A stretch of 33,263 nt of DNA from Brevinematales bacterium (GTDB taxonomy: Bacteria; Spirochaetota; Brevinematia; Brevinematales; JAOACQ01). A program made the translations under genes and the position numbers. Positions 1 to 9,100 of the stretch are shown piece after piece. Numbering within the stretch: position 1 is the stretch's first letter; each line of letters opens with the position of its first letter. Location of the stretch: positions 1 through 33,263 of the forward strand of contig JAOACQ010000112.1 in the NCBI GenBank assembly GCA_026417755.1. The letters are read 5' to 3'. The notes under the pieces are model-generated. The model had not been told where the DNA came from. It was given only the letters and a program-made list of their open reading frames with translations, and did not search any database.

Positions 1-825
1 GGGGTAATTGTTTCAATGCTTGGAACTCTTCTGGGATTTTTATCTTTTTATCTTTTGCTTTGCAAATTTTTTTCCTTTGACGATGCATTCAAAGGAGTTT
101 TTTACTTCTCAATTTTTCCCTCTGCTTTTTTTATGGGGGAAGTATACACTGAAGGCTTGTTCTCAGGGCTTTTGTTTTCTACTTTGCTTACCACAATTAA
201 TAAAAAAAGATGGTTATCCTCTATTTTAGCATCAATTTTATTCCTCACAAGACCTGCTGGCATAATGATAATTGTTTTTATGTTTTTAGAATTTTTGAAA
301 GATAGCGAATTAGTAAATAAAAAAAAGTTGAGTTTAAAAGACTTATTTATTTTTTTACCTTTGATAATCCCAATTCTAACCTTTTTAATATGGAAAATTT
401 CTCCTCTTGGTTATAGATTTGAATTTGTTCAATTTGCTTTTTTTGGTAGACAGGGTATTAATATTTTTGACTCATTAAATAACTGGAAAGACGCCTTATT
501 CTTGATACTATTTGGTGGTAATATGCCAACAAGGATATATTATTCAATAGAATTCAGTGTAATGTTTATAGCACTCTTATCTATAATTTTGGAAAGTAAA
601 AGATTCCTATCTCTTTCTATACTGGGATTTGCTTTTTTCTTTTTTTCTTTTTTTAGTGGAGTCGCTCAGGGAATGCATAGATATTTACTATTTACCCCTA
701 CAATATTCACAATGCTTATTAAAGCAGGAAAAAATCAAATTTTTGATAGAGTCTGGAGCATTTTGAGTGTCTTATTCTTTGGTATATTATCACTCCTATT
801 CAGTTTTGATATGTGGGCAGGATGA
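1..825 (+). CDS. PIG-V-like membrane mannosyltransferase, 5'-truncated
   Basis: The reading frame is open from the first base, so the true start lies outside the window; the first visible ATG is at 16. The visible part is a multi-pass hydrophobic protein with at least six likely membrane helices. Around residues 35-50 it has an FPSAFF..EVYTEGLF segment and then LTRPAGIM, the pattern I associate with PIG-V/GT-C type mannosyltransferases (dolichyl- or polyprenyl-phosphate sugar donors, catalysis on the outer membrane face). The N-terminal part that should carry the catalytic acidic loop is missing, so the family call rests on the middle segment. It ends just before the promoter of the MFS gene, so it is probably the last gene of an upstream unit. 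Another polytopic GT-C glycosyltransferase is possible. Confidence 0.6.
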   Translation, partial: GVIVSMLGTLLGFLSFYLLLCKFFSFDDAFKGVFYFSIFPSAFFMGEVYTEGLFSGLLFSTLLTTINKKRWLSSILASILFLTRPAGIMIIVFMFLEFLKDSELVNKKKLSLKDLFIFLPLIIPILTFLIWKISPLGYRFEFVQFAFFGRQGINIFDSLNNWKDALFLILFGGNMPTRIYYSIEFSVMFIALLSIILESKRFLSLSILGFAFFFFSFFSGVAQGMHRYLLFTPTIFTMLIKAGKNQIFDRVWSILSVLFFGILSLLFSFDMWAG

Positions 826-854
826 TTGAAATTTTTTTAATTTTGTTATATAAT
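826..854 (+). promoter_or_regulatory. sigma70-type promoter for MFS gene
   Basis: The -35 TTGAAA (826-831) and -10 TATAAT (849-854) are separated by exactly 17 bp. The -35 box begins right after the TGA stop of the preceding gene. The expected start near 861 leaves about 20 nt of leader containing GGAGG before the ATG at 881. Confidence 0.7.
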
Positions 855-880
855 CTTCAGATTGAGCTGGAGGAAATTAT

Positions 881-2065
881 ATGAAAAAAACTGAGAATAA
901 AAATGTTTTACTAACTGGATTTACATCTTTCTTTACCGATATTTCTTCTGAAATGATTTATCCCCTCATACAGGCTTTTGTCAGTTCTATTATGAAATCA
1001 CAGGCTGCGTTGATTGGCCCTGTTCTGGGACTTATCGAAGGTATATCTGAATCAACAGCAAGTATTTTAAAACTTTTTTCAGGCTATATTTCAGATAGAA
1101 TTAAAAAGAGAAAGATTTTAGCTATTATAGGATATTCCCTTTCCGCCGTAAGTAGGATCTTATTTTTCATCCCTTATTGGTTTACAGTTTTTTCAGCAAG
1201 AGTAATTGACAGAATAGGCAAAGGTATAAGAACTGCACCAAGAGATGCTTTAATCTCCGAAAGTGTTGATAAAAATAATAGAGGAAAAGCCTTCGGATTT
1301 CAAAGAGGGATGGACTTTGCTGGTGCATTTCTTGGAACTTTAATTAGCTTTTTACTTATAAAATTTGTTTTTAAAGATCTTGATAGTTTTAAGGAACCAG
1401 AAAAATTTTATCCGATTTTTCTCATTGCTTTAATTCCAGCTTTTATAGGAGTTATTTTCCTTTTCTTTACAAAGGATGTAAAAATTGACAAAGAAGCGAA
1501 ACTTCCTACCTTTAACCTAAAAAACTACAGTAAACCCCTCAGAGTTTTTTTTATAGCTCAATTCATATTTACCCTTGGTAATTCTTCAAATCAATTTTTA
1601 TTATTAAGAAGCGGCGATCTTGGACATTCTCTTTCAACTATTACAGTTATGTATCTACTTTTTAATCTTACCACAACAATTTTTTCAACCCCTCTTGGGG
1701 CATTATCAGATAAGATTGGAAGAAAAGGGTTACTCATCCTTGGATATTTTATTTATGCCGTTGTTTATGTCGGATTTGGCCTTGTTAAAACTGATTCAAA
1801 CTGGATTTTATGGATTTTATGGATAGTTTATGGATTATACTATGCTATGACGGAAGGACTGGAAAAGGCCTTTGTATCCGATCTCGCACCCGAAAATTCA
1901 AAAGGGACAGCCATAGGTTTTTACCATATGATAGTTGGTATAACTTTGCTCCCAGCAAGCCTTATAGCAGGCTTTTTGTATAGCTTAAGTCCAGTTTCTC
2001 CATTTATAGTTGGTGGTGTTCTTGCTTTAATAAATTGTATTATCTTAATCATTGGTTTAAAATGA
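881..2065 (+). CDS. MFS transporter
   Basis: A 394-residue polytopic protein with about 12 predicted membrane helices. The signature DRIGKGIRTAPRDALIS at about residues 110-126 is typical of a family of major facilitator permeases of unknown substrate, and the second half carries the MFS motif-A-like loop GALSDKIGRKG. MFS proteins move small solutes through the inner membrane by alternating access, usually driven by a proton gradient; the sequence does not show the substrate or direction. The start is supported by GGAGG a few bases upstream of the ATG and by a good promoter. The stop overlaps the methyltransferase start as ATGA, so the two are probably translated together. Confidence 0.85.
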   Translation: MKKTENKNVLLTGFTSFFTDISSEMIYPLIQAFVSSIMKSQAALIGPVLGLIEGISESTASILKLFSGYISDRIKKRKILAIIGYSLSAVSRILFFIPYWFTVFSARVIDRIGKGIRTAPRDALISESVDKNNRGKAFGFQRGMDFAGAFLGTLISFLLIKFVFKDLDSFKEPEKFYPIFLIALIPAFIGVIFLFFTKDVKIDKEAKLPTFNLKNYSKPLRVFFIAQFIFTLGNSSNQFLLLRSGDLGHSLSTITVMYLLFNLTTTIFSTPLGALSDKIGRKGLLILGYFIYAVVYVGFGLVKTDSNWILWILWIVYGLYYAMTEGLEKAFVSDLAPENSKGTAIGFYHMIVGITLLPASLIAGFLYSLSPVSPFIVGGVLALINCIILIIGLK

Positions 2066-2757
2066 ATAATTTTTATGACATTTTTGCCTCTTACTATGAT
2101 GAGATTTTTCCAGTAAGTGAAGATTTAATAAGTTTTACTTCCAGTTATTTAACAAATAAAAATTCATATCTTGATGTTGGCACAGGAAGTGGTGAGCTTG
2201 TTGTAAAAATTTCAAAGACAAATCTATTAAAGGAAATAATTGCTACGGATATAGATGAAAAAATGCTAGAGATAGCAAAGAAAAAAAGTAATTCTATAAA
2301 ATTTCTGAAAATGGATATGAAAGAAATCAACTACAAACAAAAATTTGATTTGATTACGTGTTATGGTAACACAATTGTTCATTTAACATCCATTAATGAA
2401 ATAGAACTTTTTTTTAATAACATAATAGACTCACTTAAAAGTGACGGAAAGTTTTTGTTTCAAATTCTTAATTACAATATTAGACAAGATTTTCCTGTAA
2501 TTCAAAATGAAAATTTCATTTTTGAAAGATACTACAAATATGGCAAAGAATTAATCGAATTCTATATAAAATTTACTTTAAAAAAAACAAAAGAAACATT
2601 TGAGAGTTCAATTTTTCTATATCCATTAACTTATCAAGATATAATAAAAATATTAAAACCTTTGAAACTAAAAAATATATCATTTTTTTCAGACTTCAAA
2701 AAAAATCAATTTTTCCCATATAAATCAAACCTTCTCATAGGAGAAATAGAAAAATAA
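2062..2757 (+). CDS. class I SAM-dependent methyltransferase
   Basis: A 231-residue protein with a Rossmann-type methyltransferase core. Motif I (LDVGTGSGEL) lies near residues 38-47, the acidic end of the next strand is in ATDIDEKMLE, and a later ITCYGNTIVHL segment fits the strand 4 region. These bind S-adenosylmethionine; the methyl acceptor cannot be told. I place the start at the ATG at 2062, which overlaps the MFS stop in ATGA, rather than at 2035, which would add nine residues and a long overlap. The N-terminal FYDIFASYYDEIF is the usual opening of small ubiE-like methyltransferases. It is probably co-transcribed with the MFS gene. Confidence 0.8.
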   Translation: MNNFYDIFASYYDEIFPVSEDLISFTSSYLTNKNSYLDVGTGSGELVVKISKTNLLKEIIATDIDEKMLEIAKKKSNSIKFLKMDMKEINYKQKFDLITCYGNTIVHLTSINEIELFFNNIIDSLKSDGKFLFQILNYNIRQDFPVIQNENFIFERYYKYGKELIEFYIKFTLKKTKETFESSIFLYPLTYQDIIKILKPLKLKNISFFSDFKKNQFFPYKSNLLIGEIEK

Positions 2758-2765
2758 AAAAAACC

Positions 2766-2794
2766 TTGCATTTTTAATAATTGGGGAGTAAAAT
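2766..2794 (+). promoter_or_regulatory. candidate promoter for reductase-apbE unit
   Basis: TTGCAT (2766-2771) and TAAAAT (2789-2794) are 17 bp apart. The predicted transcript would start near 2801 and run through the inverted repeat at 2817-2846 before the AGGAGGT ribosome site (2853-2859) and the ATG at 2864. Confidence 0.5.
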
Positions 2795-2816
2795 ATTTCT
2801 GTTTTAGTTCACTTGC

Positions 2817-2846
2817 AAAATAAAGATAGGGGTTAATCTTTATTTT
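2817..2846. repeat. perfect 11-bp inverted repeat in leader
   Basis: The arm AAAATAAAGAT (2817-2827) is the exact reverse complement of ATCTTTATTTT (2836-2846), with an 8-nt loop AGGGGTTA. It sits just upstream of the ribosome site for the gene at 2864. It could be a weak terminator for the unit ending at 2757, an operator, or a leader hairpin affecting ribosome access. The AT-rich stem makes a strong terminator unlikely. Confidence 0.55.
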
Positions 2847-2863
2847 TGGTTGAGGAGGTCTGT

Positions 2864-3490
2864 ATGAAAATTTTTATACTTGGTGGTTCAAAAGGTATTG
2901 GGCTATGCCTTACGAAACTTGCCCTTGAAAAAGGATATGATGTTACAGTAATGTCAAGAAGTGCCGAAAATATGCCAATCGTGCACAAAAATCTTACTAA
3001 AATTAATGGTGATGGACTTGATTTGCAAAAGATTGAAGAAAACGTAGAAAAAGTAGATGTTTTAATAAGCACAATTGGGACACGTAACAACAAAAAAAAT
3101 CAAAATTTATTTTCTGAAACAACAAAAAACCTTCTTTCGGCAATAAATGGATATAACAAACTATTAATTTCTGTAACAGGCATAGGTGTTAAAGAAACAT
3201 TGGATAAGGCTGGATTTTTATTTAATAAAATAATTTTACCTTTTTTCTTAAAAAATATTTACAGAGACAAAAACATTCAGGAAGAGATCATAAAGCATTG
3301 TAATACTCAGTGGATTATAGTTAGGCCGGCTTTTCTTACAAATGGGCCCCTTACTGGAAGATACAGGATAGTTACAGATTTTAATAATCTTAAGGTCGGA
3401 AAAATTTCAAGAATGGATGTAGCCCATTTTATATTAAGTCAGATAGAAGATCCTGTATATCTTAAAATGGCTCCTGTTCTTACATACTAA
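2864..3490 (+). CDS. NAD(P)-binding atypical SDR-type reductase/epimerase
   Basis: A 208-residue single Rossmann domain. The dinucleotide-binding glycine motif GGSKGIG is at residues 6-12, followed by a basic MSRS after strand 2 that suggests NADP preference. DVLISTIGTR and LISVTGIG mark strands 4 and 5, and IIVRPAFLTNGP is the usual late segment of NAD(P)H-binding atypical SDR proteins. The substrate is unknown; relatives include flavin reductase-like and nucleoside-diphosphate-sugar epimerase-like proteins. The ATG at 2864 is chosen because AGGAGGT lies 4 nt upstream; an in-frame TTG at 2846 lies inside the hairpin and is less likely. The next gene starts 12 nt downstream. Confidence 0.75.
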   Translation: MKIFILGGSKGIGLCLTKLALEKGYDVTVMSRSAENMPIVHKNLTKINGDGLDLQKIEENVEKVDVLISTIGTRNNKKNQNLFSETTKNLLSAINGYNKLLISVTGIGVKETLDKAGFLFNKIILPFFLKNIYRDKNIQEEIIKHCNTQWIIVRPAFLTNGPLTGRYRIVTDFNNLKVGKISRMDVAHFILSQIEDPVYLKMAPVLTY

Positions 3491-3502
3491 AAGAGTGCAA
3501 AA

Positions 3503-4459
3503 ATGAAAAACAAACTAATTCTACCTATCTTTTTTTTAATTTTTAGTTGTTTAAATAATATTCAAAAAGACGAATATTCTATTTTAACAATGAATACCAT
3601 TTTAACGATAACTACATACGATAAAAAACTAACAACTAAAGATAAACAAGCAATTTCAAATACTTTATTAGAACTTGAAAATAAATTTAGTATTTCAAGA
3701 GAAAGTTCTATAGTTAACCAACTAAAAAAAACTAACATTTTATTTTACTATGATGAAGAAATATATCATATTCTTGAGAAAAGCAAACTTTTCTATGAAA
3801 TTTCTGAAAAAAAGTTCGACATTACCATTGGTAAATTAGCAAGTCTATGGGGGTTTTATAACGAAGAATATAAATTACCATCTGAAGAAAAAATAACAAA
3901 AACCTTATCAGAAGTAGGTTTTAACTACCTTACTTTTTCGTCAAATTCTATAAAGCTAAAAAAAGATATCTGGCTTGATTTTGGAGGTATATTAAAGGGA
4001 TATGCAGTTGAAAAAATAGCCACATACCTTAAATCAAGAGGGTTTAAATGCGGTATTGTAAATCTTGGAGGAAATCTTAAGGTCTTTGGAGAAAAACCTA
4101 ATAAAACTAAATGGAAAATTGGTATAAGAGACCCAAGAAAAAATGGAGAAATATACAAGATTGTTGAACTTAATCCAGAAGAAAGTATTGCAACTTCTGG
4201 AGATTATGAAAGATTTTTTATAACCAATGGCATAAGATACCATCACATCCTTGACCCACAAAAAGGCTTTCCTGTTTCAAACGGTGTAGCAGGAGTAAGC
4301 GTGATTACTACAAATGCAACTGAAGCTGACGCTTACTCTACAATTATGTTTCTTTTTGGTTATGAAAAAGGTATTGAACTAGCCAGAAAAAAAAATATTA
4401 AAGTTATTTTTTTACTTGAAAATAAAGAAAATAAAATCTACGAAAAAAACAATTTTTAA
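3503..4459 (+). CDS. apbE: FAD:protein FMN transferase, lipoprotein (ApbE family)
   Basis: A 318-residue protein with an N-terminal hydrophobic segment ending in a lipobox-like IFSC (Cys16), so probably a membrane-anchored lipoprotein on the outer side of the inner membrane. ApbE landmarks are present in order: FDITIGKLASLWGF near residues 110-123, WLDFGGILKGYAVEKI near 155-170, GIVNLGGNLKVFG, IATSGDYERFF, YHHILDPQKGFPV, and the metal-binding NATEADAYSTIMF near the C-terminus. ApbE moves FMN from FAD onto Thr or Ser of partner proteins such as RnfG/NqrC-type electron-transfer subunits, with Mg2+. No flavin acceptor is visible nearby. It probably shares a transcript with the reductase 12 nt upstream. 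Confidence 0.93.
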   Translation: MKNKLILPIFFLIFSCLNNIQKDEYSILTMNTILTITTYDKKLTTKDKQAISNTLLELENKFSISRESSIVNQLKKTNILFYYDEEIYHILEKSKLFYEISEKKFDITIGKLASLWGFYNEEYKLPSEEKITKTLSEVGFNYLTFSSNSIKLKKDIWLDFGGILKGYAVEKIATYLKSRGFKCGIVNLGGNLKVFGEKPNKTKWKIGIRDPRKNGEIYKIVELNPEESIATSGDYERFFITNGIRYHHILDPQKGFPVSNGVAGVSVITTNATEADAYSTIMFLFGYEKGIELARKKNIKVIFLLENKENKIYEKNNF

Positions 4460-4460
4460 T

Positions 4461-4489
4461 TTTACAATTGACAAAATGTGTTATATAAT
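4461..4489 (+). promoter_or_regulatory. sigma70-type promoter for nitroreductase-SprA unit
   Basis: TTTACA (4461-4466) and TATAAT (4484-4489) are 17 bp apart and start just after the apbE stop. The predicted start near 4496 leaves about 26 nt of leader with GGAGG at 4512-4516 ahead of the ATG at 4522. A perfect TTGACA at 4468 lies only 10 bp from the -10 and was not used. Confidence 0.7.
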
Positions 4490-4521
4490 ATGAATGCTTC
4501 ATTCTCTGGCTGGAGGCATTT

Positions 4522-5067
4522 ATGTTAGAAACTCTTATCGAAAAAAGGCGATCCTTAAGAGCTTTGGAACCAGCTCCCCTTAATGAAAGTGAACTGAACT
4601 TAATTAAAAGAGCAGCTATGCTTGCCCCTTCTTGCTTTAATAACCAACCATGGAGATATATCTTTGTTAAAGAAAGATTAAATGAGCTTTTCCAGGCTTT
4701 AAATAAAGGAAATGAATGGGCTAAAAATGCCTCCTTGATTATCGCTGTTTTTTCAGAAAAAAAACTTGATTGTATAATTGGTAGTAGAGAATACTATCTA
4801 TTTGATACAGGAATTGCAACTGGTTTTATGATTCTACAAATTACAGAACTTGGATTTATAGCACACCCAATAGCTGGTTTTGATGAAGCAAAAGCAAAGC
4901 AAATTCTTAATATTCCAGAAAATTTTACCTTGATTTCATTAATCATTGTTGGAAAACACAATACTAATAAAAACGAATTTTTAAATGAATACCAAAAGAA
5001 AATAGAACTAGAAAGGCCTGAAAGAAAAGATATAAAAGAAATTTTTTATGATGAAAAATATAGTTAA
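4522..5067 (+). CDS. nitroreductase family flavoprotein
   Basis: A 181-residue protein matching the FMN-dependent nitroreductase fold. The N-terminal EKRRSLRALEPAPL is the phosphate-binding RRS.R motif, followed by APSCFNNQPWRY near residues 33-44, the core FMN-contact segment. DTGIATGFMILQITELG and LISLIIVGK complete the pattern. Members use NAD(P)H and bound FMN to reduce nitro-compounds, quinones or related substrates as dimers in the cytoplasm; the substrate is not deducible. The start is fixed by GGAGG 5 nt upstream and by the promoter at 4461-4489. Its end overlaps the next gene by 20 bp, so it is the first gene of the unit that leads to the SprA-like gene. Confidence 0.85.
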   Translation: MLETLIEKRRSLRALEPAPLNESELNLIKRAAMLAPSCFNNQPWRYIFVKERLNELFQALNKGNEWAKNASLIIAVFSEKKLDCIIGSREYYLFDTGIATGFMILQITELGFIAHPIAGFDEAKAKQILNIPENFTLISLIIVGKHNTNKNEFLNEYQKKIELERPERKDIKEIFYDEKYS

Positions 5068-5554
5068 TCTTTTATTATTTATTATTCTTATTTCCTGTGG
5101 CAAACAAAAAGAAATAGAAAAAAAAGAAGGTATTAACTTATTCAAAATAAATGAAAGATATGGATTTTATGGTTACCTTAATGGAAAAGAGGTAAGGATC
5201 GAACCAGACTACGAATATGCCGAAGAATTTAAAGAAGGACTTGCTCTTGTAAGCTACAATAAAAAATACGGCTTTATAAATGAAAGAGGTGAGTTAGTTA
5301 TTCCTATGATATTTGATCTTGCTCATAGCTTTTCTGAAGGCTATGCAAAAGTAAAAGTAAGCAATAAATATGGTTATATTAATAGAGAAGGTAAATTAGT
5401 TTTAGACTTAATATATGATGATGCCAAAGATTTTAAAAATGGTAAAGCTCTTGTAAGAATTGGAAAAGAAAGTTTTTATATATACCCTGATGGGAGTAGA
5501 GTTGTTTCATCAAACACAAATAGAATTTTTAAACCTCATATAAAAAATTTTTAA
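5048..5554 (+). CDS. WG-repeat (KWG) lipoprotein
   Basis: A 168-residue protein with a short hydrophobic N-terminus and a lipobox-like LISC (Cys17). It is followed by about four tandem repeats of roughly 30 residues, each with a YGF/YGYIN...G start and an EF.EGLA-V or similar end, the pattern of WG/KWG beta-hairpin repeats common in spirochaetes and other bacteria. The last repeat is degenerate. These repeats are thought to bind proteins or ligands at the cell envelope; no enzymatic function is expected. Two adjacent ATGs (5048 and 5051) are possible starts. It overlaps the nitroreductase by 20 bp and precedes the DJ-1 gene by 14 nt, so it is co-transcribed. Its closeness to the SprA-like gene makes an envelope role plausible but unproven. 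Confidence 0.8.
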   Translation: MMKNIVNLLLFIILISCGKQKEIEKKEGINLFKINERYGFYGYLNGKEVRIEPDYEYAEEFKEGLALVSYNKKYGFINERGELVIPMIFDLAHSFSEGYAKVKVSNKYGYINREGKLVLDLIYDDAKDFKNGKALVRIGKESFYIYPDGSRVVSSNTNRIFKPHIKNF

Positions 5555-5568
5555 AAAGGAGGGTAAAG

Positions 5569-6123
5569 ATGTATTGCACTTTTCTTGGAAATAATTTTGA
5601 AGATATTGAAGCTCTTGCTATAATAGATATATTAAGAAGAGCAAAGATCCAGCTTGAGATTTTTGGTGTCGGATCTGATAAGATAAAAAGCAGAAGTAAC
5701 ATAATTTATTTCACTGAAATGGTATTCAATTCTGAAAAAGATATTGATATTTCTTCTTTCGATGGTATTCTACTCCCCGGCGGACCAGGAACAACTGAAC
5801 TAGCAAATAATAATGAGCTTATTAAACTTATCAAGAATTTTTATTCTGAAAACAAACTCATATTTGCCATATGTGCAGCGCCAATGTTACTTGATATTGC
5901 TGGTATCCTTGAGGGTAAAAAATACACTTGTTACCCCGGAACCGTTATTAACAATGGAACTTATGTAGATGAAGATGTTGTCGTAGATGGAAAAATAATT
6001 ACTTCCAAAGGTGTAGGAACAGCTATAAAAGCTGCTTTAACACTCGTTGAAATTATTAATTCAAGAGAAGAAGCTATAGAGTTATCAAAAAAAATTGTGT
6101 ATAATTGGGATGGAAAATATTGA
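5569..6123 (+). CDS. DJ-1/PfpI family protein
   Basis: A 184-residue single-domain protein of the DJ-1/ThiJ/PfpI superfamily. The nucleophile elbow AICAAP places the reactive cysteine at residue 102. The early FEDIEALA carries the conserved glutamate that pairs with it, and DGILLPGGPGTTEL and YTCYPG are typical of the DJ-1 subfamily. Members act as glyoxalases, deglycase-like or stress proteins, or peptidases; the precise activity cannot be read. The start has a strong AGGAGGG site (5557-5563). The stop TGA overlaps a TTG start of the next, very large gene (TTGA), suggesting translational coupling. Confidence 0.88.
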   Translation: MYCTFLGNNFEDIEALAIIDILRRAKIQLEIFGVGSDKIKSRSNIIYFTEMVFNSEKDIDISSFDGILLPGGPGTTELANNNELIKLIKNFYSENKLIFAICAAPMLLDIAGILEGKKYTCYPGTVINNGTYVDEDVVVDGKIITSKGVGTAIKAALTLVEIINSREEAIELSKKIVYNWDGKY

Positions 6124-9100
6124 TAAAAAGATTCTTCTTTGTTTTTTTAATCTTTTGTATATATGTATATTCAGAAGAAAAACTAAACTTAGAAAAGTAT
6201 AAAAAAAAATATGATCCATTGTATATTGACATTATTTCAACACCTGAAAGCATAAACTCTATCGAAAGTATAAAATTAGATTTAGCAGAATATGTATATC
6301 CGGTAAGAAAATTATTACTTACCAATCCTCTTGAAAAATACAAATCTCAAACAAAACCCATCCTTATAAGTGAGGAAGAATTATTTTCATTTTCTGATGA
6401 AAATTATTTAAAAGTCACAAGAAAAAAGCAAGAGTTCAAAATAGATTCTTCTTCTACAAACAAGAAAACCTTAGAAATAGGTTTTGAAGAATGGGAAACA
6501 AAAATTATCCTTGCCGGTGGAGTAAGTTTCAGAGCCGGTTATGGTTTCATATGGAAAGACCCAGCTTATACCTCAAGTTTCCCCGGTATCAACTTCGGTC
6601 TTAATCTGGATCAAAAGATGAGAGTAAACGTTGTTGGAAAGATTGGTGAAAGGATAAAAGTAGGAATAGATCATAACTCTGAAAGCTCTGAAAACACCTA
6701 CGAAATAGGTTACAAAGCTCTTGAAACCGATAAAGGCATATTAAGAGAAATAACTGCTGGTAATGTTGAGTTAAACATTCCACAATCAAGTTATTTTATT
6801 AAATATGAGGGAACAAGTAAGGAAAATTATGGTTTAAAATCTGTATTAAAATGGGGAGATTTTGAAAATCAAACAGTAATAAGCCTCATAAAAACAAAAA
6901 AGGGATACAAAAAATTTGTAGGTAGTAGACAGTTACAAAATACTGAAATAATGGATATAAATTATCTGAAAAGAAAATATATCATTCTACCAGATAATCA
7001 AATAGATAATGGAAGTATCGAATTATATATTTCAACATCTGAGGCTACAAAAGCCGAAAAAATAATAGATGGTAAGTATTTTTACAAGCTAATAAATGGT
7101 AAAGACTTTTCTATAAATCTTAATTCTGGAGAAATATACCTCAACAATTCTATTGATAGAAACATTGACTTAGTAATAAATTATACACATCATGGAGGAA
7201 GTCCTTTCTCATACAATATTGATGACCATACAGGAACTGATGGAGAGGGAAAATTATACTTATATCTATGGAGAAATGATTTTCAATTCTCGAGATTTTT
7301 TCATAATGGTTATTATCAACTTTCACAAAGAAATTTTGATCCATCTTATGGTTTTGTAATAACCGTCGTCTATACCTATAATAAAACACAAAAAGCAGAG
7401 TTTCAATTCAATCAAGGAGATTTTTTTCTTTATCCTGATACAGGAATAATAAAATTTAAAAATCCAACCCCATTCCCTGATCCCTCTGGTAAAATTTATA
7501 CAAATGCTTCACCTACTCCATCAGACTCTACATATACAATGCAGATTTCATTTTATAGAACAGTCTCTACTTATCAACTTGATTTCAATGTAGTCGAAGG
7601 TAGTGAAAAAATTTACATAAATGGCAGACTATTACCAAAATCAGAATATAGAATTATTTCATCCATCGGTGAAATATATTTTAACAATCCAAATTTAATT
7701 AATGATAGTGATATAATTGAAGTCTATTATGAATACAAACCTTTCTGGAGCGGTTCTCAAAAATTAAGTTTTGCCAATAGGTTTGACTATAAGCCAAATA
7801 AAATCATCAACTTAGGTAGCACAATGGTCTACAATATTCTACAGAGAGAAGAAGGAGCACCTCAGATTGGGAACAATCCTGATGCCCTTTTTATGGGAGA
7901 TATTGATGGTAGCCTTAATTTTGCAAGGCTATTTAACTTTCCTGAACCTCTTAACATAATCACAAAGGGTGAATATGCTATTTCTTATTATGATCCAAAT
8001 ACTCTTGATTATGCAATAGTGGAAGATTTTGAAACATCAGGCGAAAATTATGTTATTAACAAAAATGAAATAGATTGGATATTAGTATCTCCTACTACTA
8101 ATATTAATGGATTAAATTATTTAAACAGAGGAAAACTTTTATATAAAGACTATAGAATTGATAACTGGGATGGTTCAGTAACACCACTTAACTATACAGT
8201 TGAAATATCTCAAGATAAAATAATGTCATATTCTTTTAAACCAGGACCTTACAATGCACTTGGAGGACATTTAAGCTCAGTAGAATATCCAAATATTAGC
8301 CAGACAGCCCTCGTTTTTGATTATGATTTCAGAGATGGTGGAGATTGGATCGGTGCGGTGCACCCAGTTGGTGATGGGCCATCAGGTATAAATCTTTCCG
8401 ATTATGATGAAATCTCAATATGGATAAAACTGCAGGGAGATATTGATGGAAATAATATTTATGAAGATAATGGAACTGAAGAAGTTGAATTTTATCTTGC
8501 TTTAGGGGATTTTAATGAAGATAGTGATGGTGATAAAATTTTTGACTATGAAGTGAATTCAACTGATCCTGGGTATGAATTTAATAATCCATTAAACAAT
8601 AGTGTCGAAACAAGAATTGGTCGTGGTAGAAAAGGTGGTGGTGATGGGAAAATACAAACAGAAGATCTTAATCGTGATGGTATTTTTAACACAAACGAAA
8701 ACTTAATTGTTATTCCTTCCAAAAATGTAAATACAGACATAACAAATATAACATTGTCTCAAAATGGATGGAAAAAGTTTACTATAAGAATACAATCTCT
8801 TTCAGCTGATCAAATAAAATTATTAAGTAAAGTTACAGGGATAGGAATTTATATTAAAAAGAAAAATGGGACCAAAGGAAGGGTGATATTAGATAGTATT
8901 GACTTTAAGAAAGTCAACTGGACAGAAAAAAGAATTGATGGAGTAAGATTCGATAACAACGACATATTAAGAGTTAATTTACTTACAAGTATGAAAGATC
9001 CTGAATATTCAGCAAGGAGATTTTATGTGCACAATCCCAAAAATGACAATGAAAAAGAGAGACTCGAAATTTTTGAGAAACTCCATGGTTATAAAACTGA

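Noticed and set aside
2035-2061. Upstream start for the methyltransferase
   Set aside because: It would overlap the MFS gene by 31 bp; the ATG at 2062 in ATGA gives the usual family N-terminus.
4468-4473. Perfect TTGACA as a -35 box for the nitroreductase promoter
   Set aside because: Only 10 bp separate it from TATAAT at 4484; TTTACA at 4461 has the correct 17-bp spacing.
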